Assembly: GCA_017656145.1 (NCBI GenBank)
Contig: JACDOI010000006.1
Span: 1 to 64,000 of the forward strand
Reading direction: 5' to 3'
From: Bacillota bacterium
GTDB lineage: Bacteria; Bacillota; Limnochordia; Limnochordales; ZCTH02-B6
DNA: 64,000 bases
The notes beneath the pieces were generated by a model. The model was given only the letters and a program-made list of their open reading frames with translations, had not been told where the DNA came from and did no database searches. Of this stretch, positions 26,386 through 34,786 are shown piece by piece (the stretch's first letter is position 1; every line of letters begins with the position of its first letter). The position numbers and the translations under genes are program-made.

Positions 26386-26991
26386 TTAGCGGGCGTAGAA
26401 CTCGACCACCAGGGTCTCATTGACCTTGATAGGGATCTCCTCCCGGGACGGCAGACGCAAAAGCGTTCCGGAACGGCTTTCCGGATCCACCTCGACGTAG
26501 GGCACCCGGGACGGCGTCGATTCCAACGAGCTGACGACAAGGCCCAGGTTGCGGGACTTCTCCGCCATGCCGACCCGCTGGCCCGGCTGTACCCGATACG
26601 AGGGGATGTCCACCTTGCGGCCGTCCACCGTCACATGGCCGTGGGTCACCAGCTGCCGGGCGCTGGGCAGCGTGGGCGCCAGACCCATCCTGTAGACGAT
26701 GTTGTCGAGCCGAGTTTCCAGCATTTGCAAAAGCAGTTCGCCCGTGCGGCCCCGATGCCTGGCCGCGTTGCGGAACAGGTTGCGCAGCTGCGTTTCCGAA
26801 ATGCCGTAGATTGCCTTCAGCTTCTGCTTCTCAAGAAGCTGGCGCCCGTACTCGGACAGTTTCCGCCGGGGCCCCCGCCCGTGCTGGCCCGGGGGGTATG
26901 GGCGCTTCAACGCCGGGCATTTGGGCGATCCGCAGATGGGCTCGCCGACCCGCCGGCAGATGCGGTGCTTCGGTCCCGTCCGTCTCGCCAT
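26386..26991 (-). CDS. rpsD: 30S ribosomal protein S4
   Basis: The 201-residue primary 16S rRNA-binding protein of the small subunit. The S4 RNA-binding domain lies near 90-150 (RLDNIVYRMGLAPTLPSARQLVTHGHV region). The N-terminal Cys cluster C-x8-C-x4-C (CRRVGEPICGSPKC) has three cysteines, where zinc-binding S4 usually has four; His9 could be the fourth ligand. ATG with GGAGGATGAAGG upstream. It stands alone on the minus strand, as in Bacillota where rpsD is self-regulated. A 10-bp hairpin and a 12-bp palindrome lie in its upstream region. Confidence 0.96.
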   Translation of the reverse strand: MARRTGPKHRICRRVGEPICGSPKCPALKRPYPPGQHGRGPRRKLSEYGRQLLEKQKLKAIYGISETQLRNLFRNAARHRGRTGELLLQMLETRLDNIVYRMGLAPTLPSARQLVTHGHVTVDGRKVDIPSYRVQPGQRVGMAEKSRNLGLVVSSLESTPSRVPYVEVDPESRSGTLLRLPSREEIPIKVNETLVVEFYAR

Positions 26992-27068
26992 AATCCCTTC
27001 ATCCTCCAGTGCACGCCTCTAATTGTTCGCCAGTCGCCGCGGTAACATGCAGAGGTTCCACTTTTGAT

Positions 27069-27080
27069 AAGGTATACCTT
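27069..27080. promoter_or_regulatory. 12-bp palindrome in the rpsD/DUF951 divergent region
   Basis: AAGGTATACCTT is a perfect palindrome within the probable rpsD promoter (minus-strand TTGATG about 15 bp before TATACC). It may be part of the promoter or a repressor site. Its core GGTATACC recurs in the right-hand catabolic region. Confidence 0.4.
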
Positions 27081-27208
27081 CCGGCCGCCTTCATCAAGCC
27101 CCCGATTCGCACCGCCCGCTTTGCCGCCCGGGAAGGAGTGGGGGCCGGTTTCGAGAACATCGAAGGGGCGGAATGCCCAAGGCCCGGCCGGCACCGGCGG
27201 AAATCCCG

Positions 27209-27232
27209 CCCGGCCTGCACAGGCAGGCCGGG
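27209..27232. other. Strong hairpin between rpsD and DUF951
   Basis: CCCGGCCTGC (27209-27218) pairs perfectly with GCAGGCCGGG (27223-27232) across a 4-base loop. No T-tract is found on either strand, so it is not a classic terminator. It may belong to the mRNA leader of DUF951 or of an upstream rpsD transcript. Confidence 0.5.
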
Positions 27233-27261
27233 GGCAGAACAGTAAGGCGGGAAGTCGCGCT

Positions 27262-27471
27262 GTGATCCGCAAGTTCTACCTGGGTGATGTCGTCCAGATG
27301 CGCAAGCCCCACCCGTGCGGCAGCGACCAGTGGGAAGTTTTGCGCACCGGCATGGACTTTCGCATCCGCTGCCTCGGTTGCGGGCGGGTCGTCATGTTGC
27401 CCCGGCGTCGCTTCGAGCGGCAGGTGAAGGCGATCGTCAAGCGGCTCATCGAGGAGGAGCCGGGAGACTGA
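27262..27471 (+). CDS. DUF951 family protein
   Basis: A 69-residue protein of the DUF951 family, common in Bacillota just before rpsF. It has the signature [19 protein letters not shown] and [15 protein letters not shown], three cysteines (likely a zinc knuckle), and a basic C-terminus ([14 protein letters not shown]). A nucleic-acid or ribosome-associated role is inferred from composition and neighbours only. GTG start after AAGGCGGG. Confidence 0.88.
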   Translation: MIRKFYLGDVVQMRKPHPCGSDQWEVLRTGMDFRIRCLGCGRVVMLPRRRFERQVKAIVKRLIEEEPGD

Positions 27472-27477
27472 CAGCGA

Positions 27478-27506
27478 TTGCTGCGCCCGGAAGCGGGTGC
27501 TATAAT
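27478..27506 (+). promoter_or_regulatory. Promoter of the rpsF-ssb-rpsR operon
   Basis: TTGCTG (27478-27483) and a perfect TATAAT (27501-27506) are 17 bp apart. The rpsF start follows 70 bp later, leaving room for a leader. Confidence 0.82.
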
Positions 27507-27520
27507 ACTCAAGCGGTATC

Positions 27521-27555
27521 CCTGCTCCAGACCGAGAGTCTGGGGCCGACGTCCA
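27521..27555 (+). promoter_or_regulatory. Candidate S6:S18-binding leader of rpsF
   Basis: The rpsF leader folds CCAGAC (27527-27532) with GTCTGG (27538-27543) around a 5-base loop. The unpaired 3' side carries GGCCGACG with CCG at 27546-27548. The known S6:S18 autoregulatory motif is a stem with an essential CCG nearby, in this same operon position. The match is by eye. Confidence 0.45.
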
Positions 27556-27576
27556 AAGGGAGGAGGTGAAGCCGCG

Positions 27577-27984
27577 GTGCGACCGTATGAAGCTATGGTC
27601 GTCCTCGACCCGGGACTCGGCGAGGAGGAGCTGGAAGCGACCCTCAACCGGTTGACCGGCGCAGTGAGCGGCCAGGGCGGAGAAGTGACCCACGTCGACC
27701 GGTGGGGCAAGCGCCGGTTGGCGTATGAAATCGCCGGGCGCACAGAGGGCATCTACGTCCTGATCAAGTTCCGGGGCGAGCCGGGCGTCGCGGCGGAGCT
27801 GGAACGGGTGATGCGCATCACCGACTCGGTCATGCGCCACCTGGTGGTGCGGGAAATCCCGCCCCGGGCCAAAGCCCGCAAAGCGGCCGGCCCTGCGCCG
27901 GGCGCCGATTCGGCTGCCGCACCGGTTGGCGAGGCGAGCGGTGCGGCCGACGGTGAGGCCGCCGGTGCCCCGGCGGAAGGCTAG
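27577..27984 (+). CDS. rpsF: 30S ribosomal protein S6
   Basis: A 135-residue small-subunit protein that pairs with S18. The core at 1-95 has RPYEAMVVLDPGL, VTHVDRWGKRRLAYEI and EGIYVLIKF. The last ~35 residues are an Ala/Gly-rich tail (AAGPAPGADSAAAPVGEASG) beyond the usual length. GTG 27577 lies 7 bp after AGGAGGTGA, which decides the start. First gene of rpsF-ssb-rpsR. Confidence 0.96.
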   Translation: MRPYEAMVVLDPGLGEEELEATLNRLTGAVSGQGGEVTHVDRWGKRRLAYEIAGRTEGIYVLIKFRGEPGVAAELERVMRITDSVMRHLVVREIPPRAKARKAAGPAPGADSAAAPVGEASGAADGEAAGAPAEG

Positions 27985-28011
27985 GGCAACCGCCGGGAGG
28001 AGGGAGCCTCG

Positions 28012-28398
28012 TTGCTGAACCGGGTCATTTTGATCGGCAGGTTGGCGGCCGACCCCGAGCTGCGCTACACGCAAGCCGGTGTCGCGGTGACCAACTTTCG
28101 CCTGGCGGTCGACCGGCCGTTCACCAACCAGCAGGGGGAACGGGAGACGGACTTTTTTCCCGTGGTCACCTGGCGCAAGCTCGCAGAAACGTGTGCCCAC
28201 AATCTCAACAAGGGGCGGTTGGTGGCCGTCGAAGGCCGCCTGCAGACCCGGTCGTTCCAGGGACAGGACGGCAGCACCCGCTGGGTCACCGAAGTGGTAG
28301 CCGACAACGTCCGGTTCCTGGACTGGCCCAAGGACGGCGGCGGGCCCGGGTTTGCCGGGACCGTCGACGAGATGGAAGAGGACGACGTCCCCTTTTGA
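28012..28398 (+). CDS. ssb: Single-stranded DNA-binding protein
   Basis: A 128-residue OB-fold protein (NRVILIGRLAADPELRYT; TDFFPVVTWRKLAE; VEGRLQTRSFQ). The acidic C-terminal tip EDDVPF recruits partner proteins; the linker is short compared with many SSBs (160-180). The TTG start at 28012 follows GGGAGGAGGGAG. Its place between rpsF and rpsR is conserved. Confidence 0.95.
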   Translation: MLNRVILIGRLAADPELRYTQAGVAVTNFRLAVDRPFTNQQGERETDFFPVVTWRKLAETCAHNLNKGRLVAVEGRLQTRSFQGQDGSTRWVTEVVADNVRFLDWPKDGGGPGFAGTVDEMEEDDVPF

Positions 28399-28431
28399 CG
28401 GGTAAGGGGGACTTCAACGGGAGGTAAGGCC

Positions 28432-28656
28432 ATGCGGCGCGATCGGCGGCGCAAGAAGAAGGTTTGCGCCTTCTGCGTGGACAAGATCGACCGGGTGGAT
28501 TACAAGGAAACCGGCCGCCTGCGCCGGTACTTGACGGAGCGGGCCAAGATCTTGCCCCGCCGCATCACGGGCAATTGCGCCCGGCATCAGCGGCAGCTGA
28601 CGGTGGCCATCAAGCGGGCCCGGCAGCTGGCGCTCTTGCCCTACACCACCGACTGA
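28432..28656 (+). CDS. rpsR: 30S ribosomal protein S18
   Basis: A 74-residue basic protein. The N-terminal [14 protein letters not shown] carries a CxxC pair, followed by [28 protein letters not shown], the S18 signature (cited by its position at 29-56). A terminator follows. Confidence 0.97.
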   Translation: MRRDRRRKKKVCAFCVDKIDRVDYKETGRLRRYLTERAKILPRRITGNCARHQRQLTVAIKRARQLALLPYTTD

Positions 28657-28711
28657 AGGCGCGGCATCCGACCCCGTTGCGGCCGGTGTTCCGCGGGAGA
28701 GGTCGGGTATT

Positions 28712-28746
28712 AGAGGGTGGGCCGGTCCGGTCCACCCTCTGTCTTT
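28712..28746 (+). terminator. Rho-independent terminator after rpsR
   Basis: AGAGGGTGG (28712-28720) pairs with CCACCCTCT (28732-28740); the GCCGGTCCGGT loop can pair further. The tail is GTCTTT. It closes the rpsF operon. Confidence 0.8.
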
Positions 28747-28835
28747 ACTGTGCGCGGCCCGGCGGCGGGAGCCGAGCCGCTGAAGGAGAGGGCTCAAGCA
28801 GCGCCGAAGTTCGGCCGTGGACGGAGGTGGTGAGG

Positions 28836-29156
28836 GTGAGCCGCGCCGGGGGGGCGCGGGCTGACATCGCCCGCAACCTGCAGGCTATCGAACGGCTCAA
28901 AGCGGATCTGGCCGTCAGTTTCGCCGCCCTTTACCAGGCCATGTACCGCAACGAAGACCGGGAGATGGAGGCCGCTCTCGCCGACGTGGTCATCGGTGCG
29001 TTTTTGCTCAGCAAACGATTGGGAATCTCGTACGCGGGGCTGGATGCGGCTGTTCTGCGGCGCCTGAGGGCCATGCGGGGACAAGGGCATGAGGCCGAGG
29101 AGTGGTTCGGTGACTGCTCCGCACTGCTCGCGTACCTGCAGGACGGGGCGGGGTGA
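28836..29156 (+). CDS. MazG-like family protein
   Basis: A 106-residue, mostly helical protein (DIARNLQAIERLKADLAVSFAALYQAM; ADVVIGAFLLSKRLGI) resembling the short MazG-like proteins found beside the YybS gene in spore-forming Bacillota. These are relatives of all-alpha NTP pyrophosphatases. The usual ExxE metal motif is not clear, so activity is uncertain. GTG 28836 follows GGAGGTG by 6 bp; the stop overlaps the next gene. Confidence 0.75.
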   Translation: MSRAGGARADIARNLQAIERLKADLAVSFAALYQAMYRNEDREMEAALADVVIGAFLLSKRLGISYAGLDAAVLRRLRAMRGQGHEAEEWFGDCSALLAYLQDGAG

Positions 29157-30205
29157 GCGGCATGGACGGGAAGCGGCCGCCGCACGGGCCGGGCGGGTCC
29201 GTCGACGGCGCGGTCCTGGCCGCGGCTGCCGTTCTCATGGCCGTGTTGGGCGCCGTATCGCCCCTGCCGTTGTGGGGGCTATCTCCTGCACCGCTGGCGG
29301 CGCTGGTGTACCGCCACGGCTACCGGGCCGGCATTGTTTCCGCGGCGTTTGTGGTAATCGTTGCCGGTGCTCTGCAGGGGCCGCTTTTGGCAGAGCTGGA
29401 ACCCATCCTCCCTTCTGGGACCGAGCGCCCGGCGCTTTTGTCCGCCATGGCTGTCCCCGTGACCGTGGGGCTTTTGGGGCTTGTCATCGGTGGGGCATGG
29501 CGGGAGGGCGTTGCGGCAGGACCCACCTTTTGGCTCGGCCTGGGCGCGGCGCTGTTTCCCGGCGCCGCCCTGTGGACTCTTGTCCGGGTGATCGAGCGGG
29601 TTGATCTGGTAGGCCTGGTGATCGATGTTTGGGTGGCTCTGCTTGAAACCGCGGCCGATCAGGCGGCGGGCGGACCCTTGGCTCCTGAGGCCGCTAGGAG
29701 CCTGCAAGAGGCCGCAGCCAGCTGGAAGCAAGCGTTTGCCGAGGCGCGGCCGCTTTTTCCCGGCATGATGGCGAGCTATGCGGTCCCGTGGGCATTCGTC
29801 AACATGGCCATTGCCCGCTGGCTGTTGCAGCGTCTTGGCGAGGCGCCGCCCTGGTTTCCGCCCTTTTCCCGATGGCGGTTCCCGTGGCCGGTGGCCCTCG
29901 GGTTCGTCGCCGGCCAGGGATTGTTGCTTGGCGCTGCGATTACCGGCAGCCGGTTGATGGAAATCGCCGGGGGCAACCTGAACGTCTTTTTTAGCGTACT
30001 GTTTACGGTGCAGGGGCTGGCGGTAGGCTGGCACTGGCTGAAGCGGCGAAGGGTGCCGCCGCTTCTGGGGGCCGTCATGTTGGGAATCGTTTGGTTCGCC
30101 CTTCCCAACGTGCCCCCGTGGGCTGGGGTGCTGGATACGTGGTTCAATTTTCGCCGGCTTCCGACTTCCGATGAGGCCGCCGACGGGGGGAGAATCGAGG
30201 GATGA
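29153..30205 (+). CDS. yybS: YybS-like DUF2232 membrane protein
   Basis: A 350-residue integral membrane protein with about eight hydrophobic segments; it resembles the YybS/DUF2232 family that sits upstream of rplI in Bacillota. It may belong to the substrate-binding (S-component-like) membrane proteins, but the function is unknown. A long amphipathic loop at 165-200 separates two membrane halves. GTG overlaps the previous stop; the 3' end overlaps rplI (GATGA). Confidence 0.8.
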   Translation: MSGMDGKRPPHGPGGSVDGAVLAAAAVLMAVLGAVSPLPLWGLSPAPLAALVYRHGYRAGIVSAAFVVIVAGALQGPLLAELEPILPSGTERPALLSAMAVPVTVGLLGLVIGGAWREGVAAGPTFWLGLGAALFPGAALWTLVRVIERVDLVGLVIDVWVALLETAADQAAGGPLAPEAARSLQEAAASWKQAFAEARPLFPGMMASYAVPWAFVNMAIARWLLQRLGEAPPWFPPFSRWRFPWPVALGFVAGQGLLLGAAITGSRLMEIAGGNLNVFFSVLFTVQGLAVGWHWLKRRRVPPLLGAVMLGIVWFALPNVPPWAGVLDTWFNFRRLPTSDEAADGGRIEG

Positions 30206-30654
30206 AGGTCATCCTGTTGCAGGACGTCAAAGGCTTGGGCCGGAAAAACGACGTGGTCGACGTGGCCGAAGGGTACGGACGTAACTACCTGATCCCGCGA
30301 GGGCTCGCGCTGTTGGCCACCGACGCGAGCTTAAAGCAGCGGGAGCAGAAACAGCGAGCCGAGAAGCGCAAGCGGGAACGGGAGGAAGCCCAGGCCCGGG
30401 AGACCGCAACCAAGCTGGAAGCCCGGCCGCTGGTGCTCAAGGTCAAAGCGGGTGAGGGCGGCAAGCTGTTTGGCTCCGTCACGGCCGCCGACATCGCCCG
30501 GGAACTGTTGCAGCAGCACGGCGCCAACGTGGACAAGCGCCGCATCGAGCTGGATGAGCCCATCAAGTCAATCGGAACCTATGAAATTGCCGTCAGGCTT
30601 CATCCCGGGGTGCAGGCCCGCCTCAAGCTGGAAGTGCTGGAGGAGTCGTCATGA
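30202..30654 (+). CDS. rplI: 50S ribosomal protein L9
   Basis: A 150-residue protein. The N-terminal domain MKVILLQDVKGLGRKNDVVDV and YGRNYLIPRGLA is the L9 signature. A long charged helix (about 45-75) links to the C-terminal domain (GKLFGSVTAADIA). L9 binds 23S rRNA near the L1 stalk base and limits frameshifting. Overlaps both neighbours by 4 bp. Confidence 0.96.
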   Translation: MKVILLQDVKGLGRKNDVVDVAEGYGRNYLIPRGLALLATDASLKQREQKQRAEKRKREREEAQARETATKLEARPLVLKVKAGEGGKLFGSVTAADIARELLQQHGANVDKRRIELDEPIKSIGTYEIAVRLHPGVQARLKLEVLEESS

Positions 30655-32591
30655 GTTTCTGGAAGCGGCCCCCGGCCGGCCAGGCGCCGGCCGGGCCGCG
30701 CCCGGCGATACGGGTCAGCGGAGACGCCCGGCGCCGGTTGGCCGTCTTATGGGAGGTCATGGCCAAGGTCCACGGCCCCGACGGGCTGGTGCTCAAGGCC
30801 GGCCAGCTGGACGTCTTGCAGGACATGCGGTCTGACGATCCCGTCCGGCAGGCGGTAGCTCTCCGCCGGCTGTTGCACGACGACCCGACCCTCGACGGTG
30901 CACCGTCCGAGCGATTCGACGAGATTCTAAACGAGCTGGAGGAGACGGTCGCCGATCTGCTGGCCCGGCGCGCGGTCGAGGCGCAAATCGAGCGGCGGGT
31001 AGCCGAGCGGCTGCGGGCCCGTCATGAGGAGTACGTCAAAGATTTGCGCCTTCAGGTTATCAAGGAGGAGGGCGGACCCGATAACGCTCACACGCTGCGC
31101 AAGCTGGCGCAGCTGGAAAAGCTGGAGCGGCGCCGCCTGTCCCGCCCGCTGGCAGAGGAGCTGAGGCCCCGGACGCTTGAGGAAGTCGTCGGCCAGGAGC
31201 GAGCGGTGGAAGCCCTCATGGCCCGGCTCTGCTCGCCGTTCCCGTCCCATGTCATTCTCTACGGGCCGCCCGGGGTCGGCAAGACGACGGTGGCCCGGCT
31301 TGTGCTTGAGGCGGCCAAGAGGCTGCCGTACACACCGTTTTCGGAAGATGCACCCTTTGTGGAGGTGAACGGCGCCACCCTCCGCTGGGACCCCCGGGAG
31401 GTGGTCAACCCTCTCTTGGGCTCGGTACATGACCCGATCTACCAAGGAGCCCGCCGGGAGCTGGCGGAGACCGCGGTTCCCGAGCCGAAGCCCGGACTCG
31501 TGACCGACGCCCACGGCGGTGTACTGTTCATCGACGAAATCGGCGAGATGGACCCGTTGCTCCAGGTCAAGCTTCTGAAAGTCTTGGAAGACAAGCGGGT
31601 GAATTTCGACTCGGCCTACTACGACCCCGACGATCCGAAAGTTCCCCGCTACATCCGCAAGCTGTTTGAGGAAGGCGCGCCGGCGGACTTCGTCTTGATC
31701 GGCGCGACCACCAGGGAGCCCGGCGAAATTAATCCGGCCCTGCGCTCCCGGTGCGCGGAAGTATTTTTCGAACCTTTGACCGATCGCCAAATCCAGCTGA
31801 TTGTCGCCCAGGCCGCCGGCCGCCTGGGAGTGGAGCTCGATCCCGAAGTGCCGGCCCGGATCAGCCGTCACACCGTGGAAGGCCGCATGGCCACCCGGAT
31901 GCTCGCGGACGCCTACAGCCTGGCGCTGCACCGGGCCGGGGGCCGCGAGCCGGTCCGCATCACCGCCGAGACGGTGTCGGAAGTGGTGCGCATCGGCCGC
32001 ATTCCGCACCTGGCGCCGGCCCGGCCCCGGCGGCCGGCGGAAGTCGGCCGGGTTTTCGGCCTGGGCGTCAACCGGTACGTCGGCGCCGCGGTGGAGATCG
32101 AAGCCGTGGCCTTTCCCGCCCGGAAGCCGGGCAAGGGCACCGTCCGGTTCAACGAGACAGCCGGCACCATGTACCGGGACTCGGTGTTCAATGTGGCCTC
32201 CGTGCTGCGGAAAGTCGCGGGGCTGGATCTTTCCGACTGGGATGTGCACGTCAATGTTGTAGGCGGCGCCCGCATCGACGGGCCGTCAGCCGGGGCTGCT
32301 ATCCTGGTCGCGGTGATGAGCGCCGTCCGAGGCTGGCCCGTCCGGCAGGACACGGCCGTCACCGGCGAGGTGTCCATTCAAGGGTTCATCCGCCCGGTGG
32401 GCGGCGTGTACGAAAAGCTCTACGGCGCCCGGCGGGCGGCGCTCCGCCGGGTTTTGCTCCCGCAGGACAACGCGGCTGACGTTCCCGGCCCAGTGGAGGG
32501 GCTTGAGGTGGTGTCCGTGGCGACAGTAGAGGAGGTCGTCGCGGAGATGTTCGGCGGGTTGGCCGAAGACGAGGCGAGCAATGGTGCGTGA
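30651..32591 (+). CDS. lonC: Spore-type Lon-family ATP-dependent protease (LonC-like)
   Basis: A 646-residue protein without the Lon N-terminal substrate domain. The AAA+ module has Walker A GPPGVGKT (205-212) and Walker B LFIDEIGEMD (292-301). The Lon protease domain has the catalytic dyad Ser546 (DGPSAGAAI) and Lys589 (GGVYEKLYGA). A coiled-coil segment (100-165) precedes the ATPase. Proteins of this type next to rplI are typical of a subset of endospore-forming Bacillota. A role in sporulation proteolysis is inferred from the family. Overlaps aroE by 11 bp. Confidence 0.88.
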   Translation: MSFWKRPPAGQAPAGPRPAIRVSGDARRRLAVLWEVMAKVHGPDGLVLKAGQLDVLQDMRSDDPVRQAVALRRLLHDDPTLDGAPSERFDEILNELEETVADLLARRAVEAQIERRVAERLRARHEEYVKDLRLQVIKEEGGPDNAHTLRKLAQLEKLERRRLSRPLAEELRPRTLEEVVGQERAVEALMARLCSPFPSHVILYGPPGVGKTTVARLVLEAAKRLPYTPFSEDAPFVEVNGATLRWDPREVVNPLLGSVHDPIYQGARRELAETAVPEPKPGLVTDAHGGVLFIDEIGEMDPLLQVKLLKVLEDKRVNFDSAYYDPDDPKVPRYIRKLFEEGAPADFVLIGATTREPGEINPALRSRCAEVFFEPLTDRQIQLIVAQAAGRLGVELDPEVPARISRHTVEGRMATRMLADAYSLALHRAGGREPVRITAETVSEVVRIGRIPHLAPARPRRPAEVGRVFGLGVNRYVGAAVEIEAVAFPARKPGKGTVRFNETAGTMYRDSVFNVASVLRKVAGLDLSDWDVHVNVVGGARIDGPSAGAAILVAVMSAVRGWPVRQDTAVTGEVSIQGFIRPVGGVYEKLYGARRAALRRVLLPQDNAADVPGPVEGLEVVSVATVEEVVAEMFGGLAEDEASNGA

Positions 32592-33468
32592 CTTTTCGGG
32601 AGAAACGGCGGTGGTAGGCCTCATCGGCTACCCGGTGGCCCATTCGCTTTCGCCGGTGATGCACAATCGGGCCTTCGCCCAGCTCGAGATGAACTGGGTG
32701 TACGTGCCGTTCCCGGTCCGGCCTGAAGATCTCGAAGCCGCGGTGAAGGGACTGCGAGCCCTGTCGTTGCGGGGCGTCAACGTCACCGTTCCCCACAAGA
32801 CCGCGATCGTGCCGTTCCTTGACCGGCTGACGCCAGCCGCGGCCGCCATCGGGGCGGTCAACACCGTGATCAACCAAGATGGCTATCTGGTCGGCGACAA
32901 CACCGACGCCATTGGGTTCGTTCGGTCGTTGCGGGAGGAAGCGGATTTCGACCCGGCGGGAAGCCGGGCGGTCATCCTCGGCGCGGGCGGGGCCGCTCGG
33001 GCCATCGCTGTGGGACTGGCGGAAAGCCGTGCAGCCCGCATCGCCATCGCCAACCGGACGCGGGAACGGGCCCGGGAGCTGGCTGAACTTGCCGCCCGGC
33101 TGGGCCCTGAAACGACGGCGCTGGCGCTAGACTCTCCGGAACTGGAAGAGGAGCTGGCCGCGGCCGACGTGCTCGTTCAGACGACGCCTTTGGGGATGGC
33201 CGGCGCCGGAGAAGCCCACCTGCCCGTGAACGAAAACTGGTTGCATCCTCCCCTGCTGGTATGCGACATTGTATACACACCGCTTTACACACCCCTGTTG
33301 GCCGCGGCCGCCCGCCGCGGATGCCGGATCGTGCCGGGATGGGGGATGTTGCTGTATCAGGGCGTCGAGGCCTTTGAACGATGGACGGGGAGGCCCCCGC
33401 CGATCGCGGTCATGCGCCGGGCCCTTTTGGACGCGCTGCAGATGAGCCAAGGAAGCGAGGAGGCGTAA
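32581..33468 (+). CDS. aroE: Shikimate dehydrogenase
   Basis: A 295-residue NADP-dependent enzyme reducing 3-dehydroshikimate. Shikimate site: SLSPVMHN (22-29), catalytic Lys73 (NVTVPHKTAIVP) and Asp109 (GDNTDAIGF). The Rossmann motif GAGGAARAI lies near 138-146 and NRTRERARELA follows, with a basic residue fitting NADPH. ATG 32581 lies inside the lonC end. Confidence 0.95.
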   Translation: MVRDFSGETAVVGLIGYPVAHSLSPVMHNRAFAQLEMNWVYVPFPVRPEDLEAAVKGLRALSLRGVNVTVPHKTAIVPFLDRLTPAAAAIGAVNTVINQDGYLVGDNTDAIGFVRSLREEADFDPAGSRAVILGAGGAARAIAVGLAESRAARIAIANRTRERARELAELAARLGPETTALALDSPELEEELAAADVLVQTTPLGMAGAGEAHLPVNENWLHPPLLVCDIVYTPLYTPLLAAAARRGCRIVPGWGMLLYQGVEAFERWTGRPPPIAVMRRALLDALQMSQGSEEA

Positions 33469-33477
33469 ACGGTTCGG

Positions 33478-34665
33478 ATGACGGTCGAACGGTACGGCGA
33501 GCTCGGGTCCGCAGCGCGGATCTTGCTGGGCCCGGGCCCAAGCGAACCGGATCCCCGCGTCATGCAGGCCATGATCACTCCGGTGGTGGGCCATCTGGAT
33601 CCGGCGTTTCTCAACGTCATGAACGACACCCGAGATCTGCTCCGGTCGGCGTTCGCCACGGCCAACCGGCTGACAGTGGCCATGTCGGGTACGGGCAGCG
33701 CCGGGATGGAGACGTGCATGGTCAACCTATTGGAACCCGGCGATCGGGCCGTCATCTGCGTCAACGGCGCCTTCGGCGAGCGCATGGCCGAGATGGCGCG
33801 CCGCACGGGTGCGGAGACGGTCATCGTGCGGGCACCGTGGGGACAGCCCATAGACCCGGCGGATGTGGAAGAGGCGCTCAAGCAAGGCGGTGCCAAGATC
33901 GTAGCCTTCGTTCACGTTGAAACCTCCACCGGCGTCTGCCAGCCCGTCGAGGAGATCGCGTCCTGCGCCCGGGCCTACGGGGCCCTTTCGGTGCTGGACG
34001 CGGTATCGTCTTTGGGCGGCATGCCGGTTCGCATCGACGAGTGGGGGATCGACGCGGCGTACAGCGGTTCCCAGAAATGCCTGGGCGCTCCGCCGGGCCT
34101 GGCGCCGGTGACGCTCAACGACCGGGCCCGGGAGCGCATTGCCCGCCGAAAGGGGGCGGTACAAAGCTGGTATCTCGATCTGACGCTGATCGAGAACTAC
34201 TGGGGCGAAGCCCGCGCCTACCACCATACCGCTCCTATTTCCATGGTGTACGCTTTGCGGGAGGCGCTGCGGGTCGCGGCGGCCGAAGGCTGGGAAGCCC
34301 GATTCGAGCGGCACCGCCGGCTGGGCCGGGCGCTGCAGGCGGGCCTGGCCGCGATGGGGCTTGAGCTTCTTGCGCCCAGGGAGTACCGGGCCCCGGTCGT
34401 GACCGCGGTCCGGGTGCCCGACGGGGTGGACGAGGCCGCAGTCCGCCGCCGGCTCCTGGCGGAGTACGGGATCGAGATCGCCGGAGGTCTCGGAGAGCTC
34501 AAGGGGCAGGTATGGCGCATCGGCCTCATGGGTTATTCGTGCCGCTGGAGGAACGTGGTGCTGCTCCTTTCCGCTTTGGGCGCCGTCCTAAGGGATCTAG
34601 GAATCCAGGCGTCGGTGGACGAGGCGCTTTCCGCCTCGGCTGAGGCGCTGGCCGCGGGAGATTGA
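33478..34665 (+). CDS. Class V aminotransferase, alanine-glyoxylate / serine-pyruvate type
   Basis: A 395-residue PLP enzyme. PLP lysine Lys200 is in YSGSQKCLGAPPG. Also present: LLGPGPSEPDPRV, VGHLDPAF, SGTGSAGMETCMVNLLEPGD and LDAVSSLGGMP, which define the alanine-glyoxylate/phosphoserine-like branch. It probably makes or uses glycine and serine, which would link it to the gcv genes. ATG follows GAGGAGG by ~13 bp. Confidence 0.9.
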   Translation: MTVERYGELGSAARILLGPGPSEPDPRVMQAMITPVVGHLDPAFLNVMNDTRDLLRSAFATANRLTVAMSGTGSAGMETCMVNLLEPGDRAVICVNGAFGERMAEMARRTGAETVIVRAPWGQPIDPADVEEALKQGGAKIVAFVHVETSTGVCQPVEEIASCARAYGALSVLDAVSSLGGMPVRIDEWGIDAAYSGSQKCLGAPPGLAPVTLNDRARERIARRKGAVQSWYLDLTLIENYWGEARAYHHTAPISMVYALREALRVAAAEGWEARFERHRRLGRALQAGLAAMGLELLAPREYRAPVVTAVRVPDGVDEAAVRRRLLAEYGIEIAGGLGELKGQVWRIGLMGYSCRWRNVVLLLSALGAVLRDLGIQASVDEALSASAEALAAGD

Positions 34666-34786
34666 CCGGCCGGCGAGGAGGCCGGAAGGCAGGGAGCCGG
34701 AAAGACCCGGGCGCGTCCGTTTGGGTTCCAAGCATATAAGTACGTCATAGACCGGTGCCCGGAAGCTCTCGGCTGGAGGGTGCAGC

